A DNA stretch of 6,782 nucleotides from Spirochaetaceae bacterium (lineage in GTDB: Bacteria; Spirochaetota; Spirochaetia; Treponematales; Breznakiellaceae). Where the stretch lies: positions 1 through 6,782 of the forward strand of contig JAITRV010000001.1 in the NCBI GenBank assembly GCA_031288215.1. Reading direction: 5' to 3'. Below are positions 5,194 to 6,782 of the stretch, piece by piece. Made by a program: the position numbers and the translations under genes. The notes beneath the pieces were generated by a model, which was not told the origin of the DNA, ran no database searches, and saw only the letters and a program-made list of their open reading frames with translations. The first letter of the stretch is position 1; every line of letters starts with the position of its first letter.

Positions 5194-6699
5194 TCAAGCT
5201 AGTTTCTCCTCATCCGTCAGTGCCGAATCTGGTCCTGCCCGCTTGACCGTCCACGACCGTTTGGTGAGGGTCGAAAGGAAGCGCTCATCATGGCTTACCA
5301 GGAGCAGGGCCCCGGTGTATTCGGCCAGGGCCGCTTCCAAAAGGCCGGTGGAGACCATGTCCAGGTGATTGGTGGGTTCGTCCATGATGATAAGGGCGGG
5401 ATCGTAAAAGATCCCCCGGGCGATCATCAGTTTTCGTATTTCCCCGGGGCTGGGTAAGGCCGATTTGAAGAGAAGCCGGGGATCGGAACCGAGCCGGGAA
5501 AAGCGGGAGAGGATCTCCCCCCGTAAATTTTCCTCCTCCCGAAGTACTGCGTCCAGGATATCCCGGCTTTCCGCCGCCTCGAGTTCCTGGGGCAGGTAAA
5601 GCAGGGGCGCGGAAATACGGGGGAGTATATGCCGAATAAGGGTGGATTTCCCCGAACCGTTGGGACCGGAGAGGGCGATCCGGTCATCGGGCCGTATGAG
5701 CAATTCAGGGAAAGAGAGATTCCGTCCCTCCCCCAGGGGGATACTCCCCGGATCAAGGAAAAGAAGGCGATCCCCCCGGGCCCGCTGTCCCTTCAGGGTG
5801 ATGCCCCGCTTCCGTTCCTGGGGATTCGCGGCCTTTTCCCGCGCTTCTTCCACCTGCTCCACCCGGTTTTGCATCCGTTTGTACAAATTTGTCCCCACCG
5901 CGTCTTTGCCGGAAAGCCGGGCCAGGTTTATCTTTCCCCGGGTATCCCGGTCCTTGGGGTCTATCCGCCGTTTTGAAAGCCGGTTTCGGGAACCCTCCAC
6001 CACCCGCCACCGCCTCGCGGCCTCCGCCGTAAGGCGATCCTCCTCCTCCGAAAGCTTTTTCCGCAGATTCCGCTGTTCCGTCCGTTCCCGGTCTTCCTCT
6101 GCCAGCCCCCGGGACACCCCGCCGGGCCGCGGGGTTACGGTCCCCTCCCGAAGGAAAAGGCAGTTCCCGCAGAGGCTGTCCAACAGGGCCCGGTCATGGC
6201 TCACCAGGAGGCCGATCCCCCGGTAGGCCGCCAGGGCGTCCCGTATCAGGGCAGCGGCTTCCCTATCAAGGTGATTGGTGGGTTCGTCCACCGCCAGCAG
6301 GGCGGGATTCCGCCAAAGGGCCGCAACCACCTGGAACCGTTTCCGTTCCCCGTGGCTCAAGGTCTCCCAGCGGTAGGGCCAATCGGCCTCTATCCCGAGG
6401 CTGTCCATAAGACGGCCCGCGGCGTTATCGGCGGCAAAAAAAAGATCCTCCCAGGATTCAGGGATTTTTTCGGTACGCTGGGGACAGTAAAGACTGTCCG
6501 CTATTCCCCGGATACTTCCCGCGCCGGGGGACAGAAGCCCCGCCGCCAGGAGGAGCAGGGTGGTTTTGCCCGCGCCGTTCTCCCCGGTAATGCCGGTCCA
6601 GCCCGGGGCAAGCTCAAAATTGATATTCTTCAACACCGGGTATAAGGAAGAAGGGTAGGAGAACTCAACGGAATTAAAGGATAAAAAAAGACGAGCCAT
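5194..6699 (-). CDS. ABC-F family ATPase, probable ribosome-associated factor
   Basis: The protein has two ATP-binding cassettes in one 501-residue chain and no membrane segment, the ABC-F arrangement. Cassette 1 has Walker A GENGAGKTT (39-47), signature LSHGE (114-118), Walker B into DEPTNHLD (138-145) and switch His168. Cassette 2 has GPNGSGKST (345-353), a degenerate signature PSPGE (416-420), DEPTNHLD (440-447) and His470. The linker (about 195-305) is strongly charged and helical, as expected for the P-site tRNA interaction motif. Only about 67 residues separate Walker A and signature in cassette 1, so the arm domain of EttA or Uup is absent. Length and armless form resemble the antibiotic-resistance ABC-Fs (Vga, Lsa, Msr), which displace drugs from the ribosome. 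A housekeeping translation role is equally possible. GGAGG four bases before the ATG supports the start. It converges on the zinc-ribbon genes. Confidence 0.95.
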   Translation of the reverse strand: MARLFLSFNSVEFSYPSSLYPVLKNINFELAPGWTGITGENGAGKTTLLLLAAGLLSPGAGSIRGIADSLYCPQRTEKIPESWEDLFFAADNAAGRLMDSLGIEADWPYRWETLSHGERKRFQVVAALWRNPALLAVDEPTNHLDREAAALIRDALAAYRGIGLLVSHDRALLDSLCGNCLFLREGTVTPRPGGVSRGLAEEDRERTEQRNLRKKLSEEEDRLTAEAARRWRVVEGSRNRLSKRRIDPKDRDTRGKINLARLSGKDAVGTNLYKRMQNRVEQVEEAREKAANPQERKRGITLKGQRARGDRLLFLDPGSIPLGEGRNLSFPELLIRPDDRIALSGPNGSGKSTLIRHILPRISAPLLYLPQELEAAESRDILDAVLREEENLRGEILSRFSRLGSDPRLLFKSALPSPGEIRKLMIARGIFYDPALIIMDEPTNHLDMVSTGLLEAALAEYTGALLLVSHDERFLSTLTKRSWTVKRAGPDSALTDEEKLA

Positions 6700-6703
6700 G
6701 GGA

Positions 6704-6708
6704 CCTCC
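6704..6708 (-). promoter_or_regulatory. Ribosome binding site of the ABC-F gene
   Basis: CCTCC on the plus strand reads GGAGG on the minus strand, four bases before the ATG at 6699-6697. It is strong but close, and it supports this ATG. It lies next to the inverted repeats at 6712-6741, so structure in the leader could affect access to it. Confidence 0.7.
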
Positions 6709-6711
6709 ACA

Positions 6712-6741
6712 GGGAACCCGTTCCCCGGAACCTATAGGTTC
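6712..6741 (-). promoter_or_regulatory. Cluster of inverted repeats upstream of the ABC-F gene
   Basis: Three overlapping dyads use alternating GGAAC/GTTCC half-sites: GGGAA-4-TTCCC (6712-6725), GTTCC-2-GGAAC (6720-6731), and the perfect 14-base palindrome GAACCTATAGGTTC (6728-6741). They lie 4-33 bases upstream of the GGAGG. They could be an operator for a dimeric repressor, or mutually exclusive RNA hairpins controlling translation. No regulator gene is in view. Confidence 0.45.
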
Positions 6742-6749
6742 ATTGCGGC

Positions 6750-6779
6750 ATCCCCGGACAGGTAGATTTGACCGGGGAT
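6750..6779 (-). promoter_or_regulatory. Perfect 8-bp inverted repeat in the far leader of the ABC-F gene
   Basis: ATCCCCGG (6750-6757) and CCGGGGAT (6772-6779) are exact complements with a 14-base spacer, forming a very stable GC-rich stem. No U-run follows on the minus strand, so it is not a standard terminator in that direction. It could be part of the ABC-F leader, or it could belong to a gene beyond the window edge. Confidence 0.4.
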
Positions 6780-6782
6780 AAT

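Noticed and set aside
5642..6645. Plus-strand open frames opposite the ABC-F gene
   Set aside because: They are shadows of a gene with complete Walker and signature motifs; no independent evidence supports them.
6731..6737. CTATAGG as a minus-strand -10 box for the ABC-F gene
   Set aside because: It is the centre of the palindrome, matches the consensus poorly at its end, and has no acceptable -35 element at 16-18 bases.

Overview
The window is a GC-rich bacterial segment with tightly packed genes. Four genes run on the plus strand, and one ABC-F ATPase gene faces them on the minus strand. The best guess for the source is a spirochaete of the Treponema group. Three things support this: the isoleucyl-tRNA synthetase is of the long, eukaryote-like type 2 used by spirochaetes; the next gene encodes a lipoprotein with a loose lipobox; and an ileS gene followed by a lipoprotein gene recalls the order I remember from Treponema pallidum (TP0452-TP0453). 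There is no rRNA or other decisive marker, so this is inference.

Layout. Positions 1-41 hold the ileS ribosome binding site and nothing else assignable. Positions 42-3275 are a complete ileS gene. A predicted lipoprotein of unknown function overlaps its end (start uncertain, ATG 3241 or TTG 3262) and stops at 4323. A good sigma-70-type promoter lies inside the last 50 bases of the lipoprotein gene. It would drive an FmdB-family zinc-ribbon gene (4336-4764), followed 9 bases later by a small membrane-anchored protein with two zinc ribbons (4774-5100). A 93-base convergent intergenic gap contains a weak hairpin. The ABC-F gene occupies 6699-5194 on the minus strand. Its 83-base upstream region to the window edge is packed with perfect inverted repeats.

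How the genes work together. ileS charges tRNA-Ile and the ABC-F protein probably acts on the ribosome, so both concern translation, but they are on opposite strands and need not be co-regulated. The two zinc-ribbon genes probably form one transcription unit. No phage, transposon, CRISPR or RNA gene is visible.

The most unusual features are in-frame, repeat-derived insertions with an 18-base period. One splits the second cysteine pair of a zinc site in IleRS, and two separate 18-base arrays make up most of the FmdB protein's tail. The dyad-rich leader of the ABC-F gene is the other stretch that deserves attention. I see no clear new multi-gene system.
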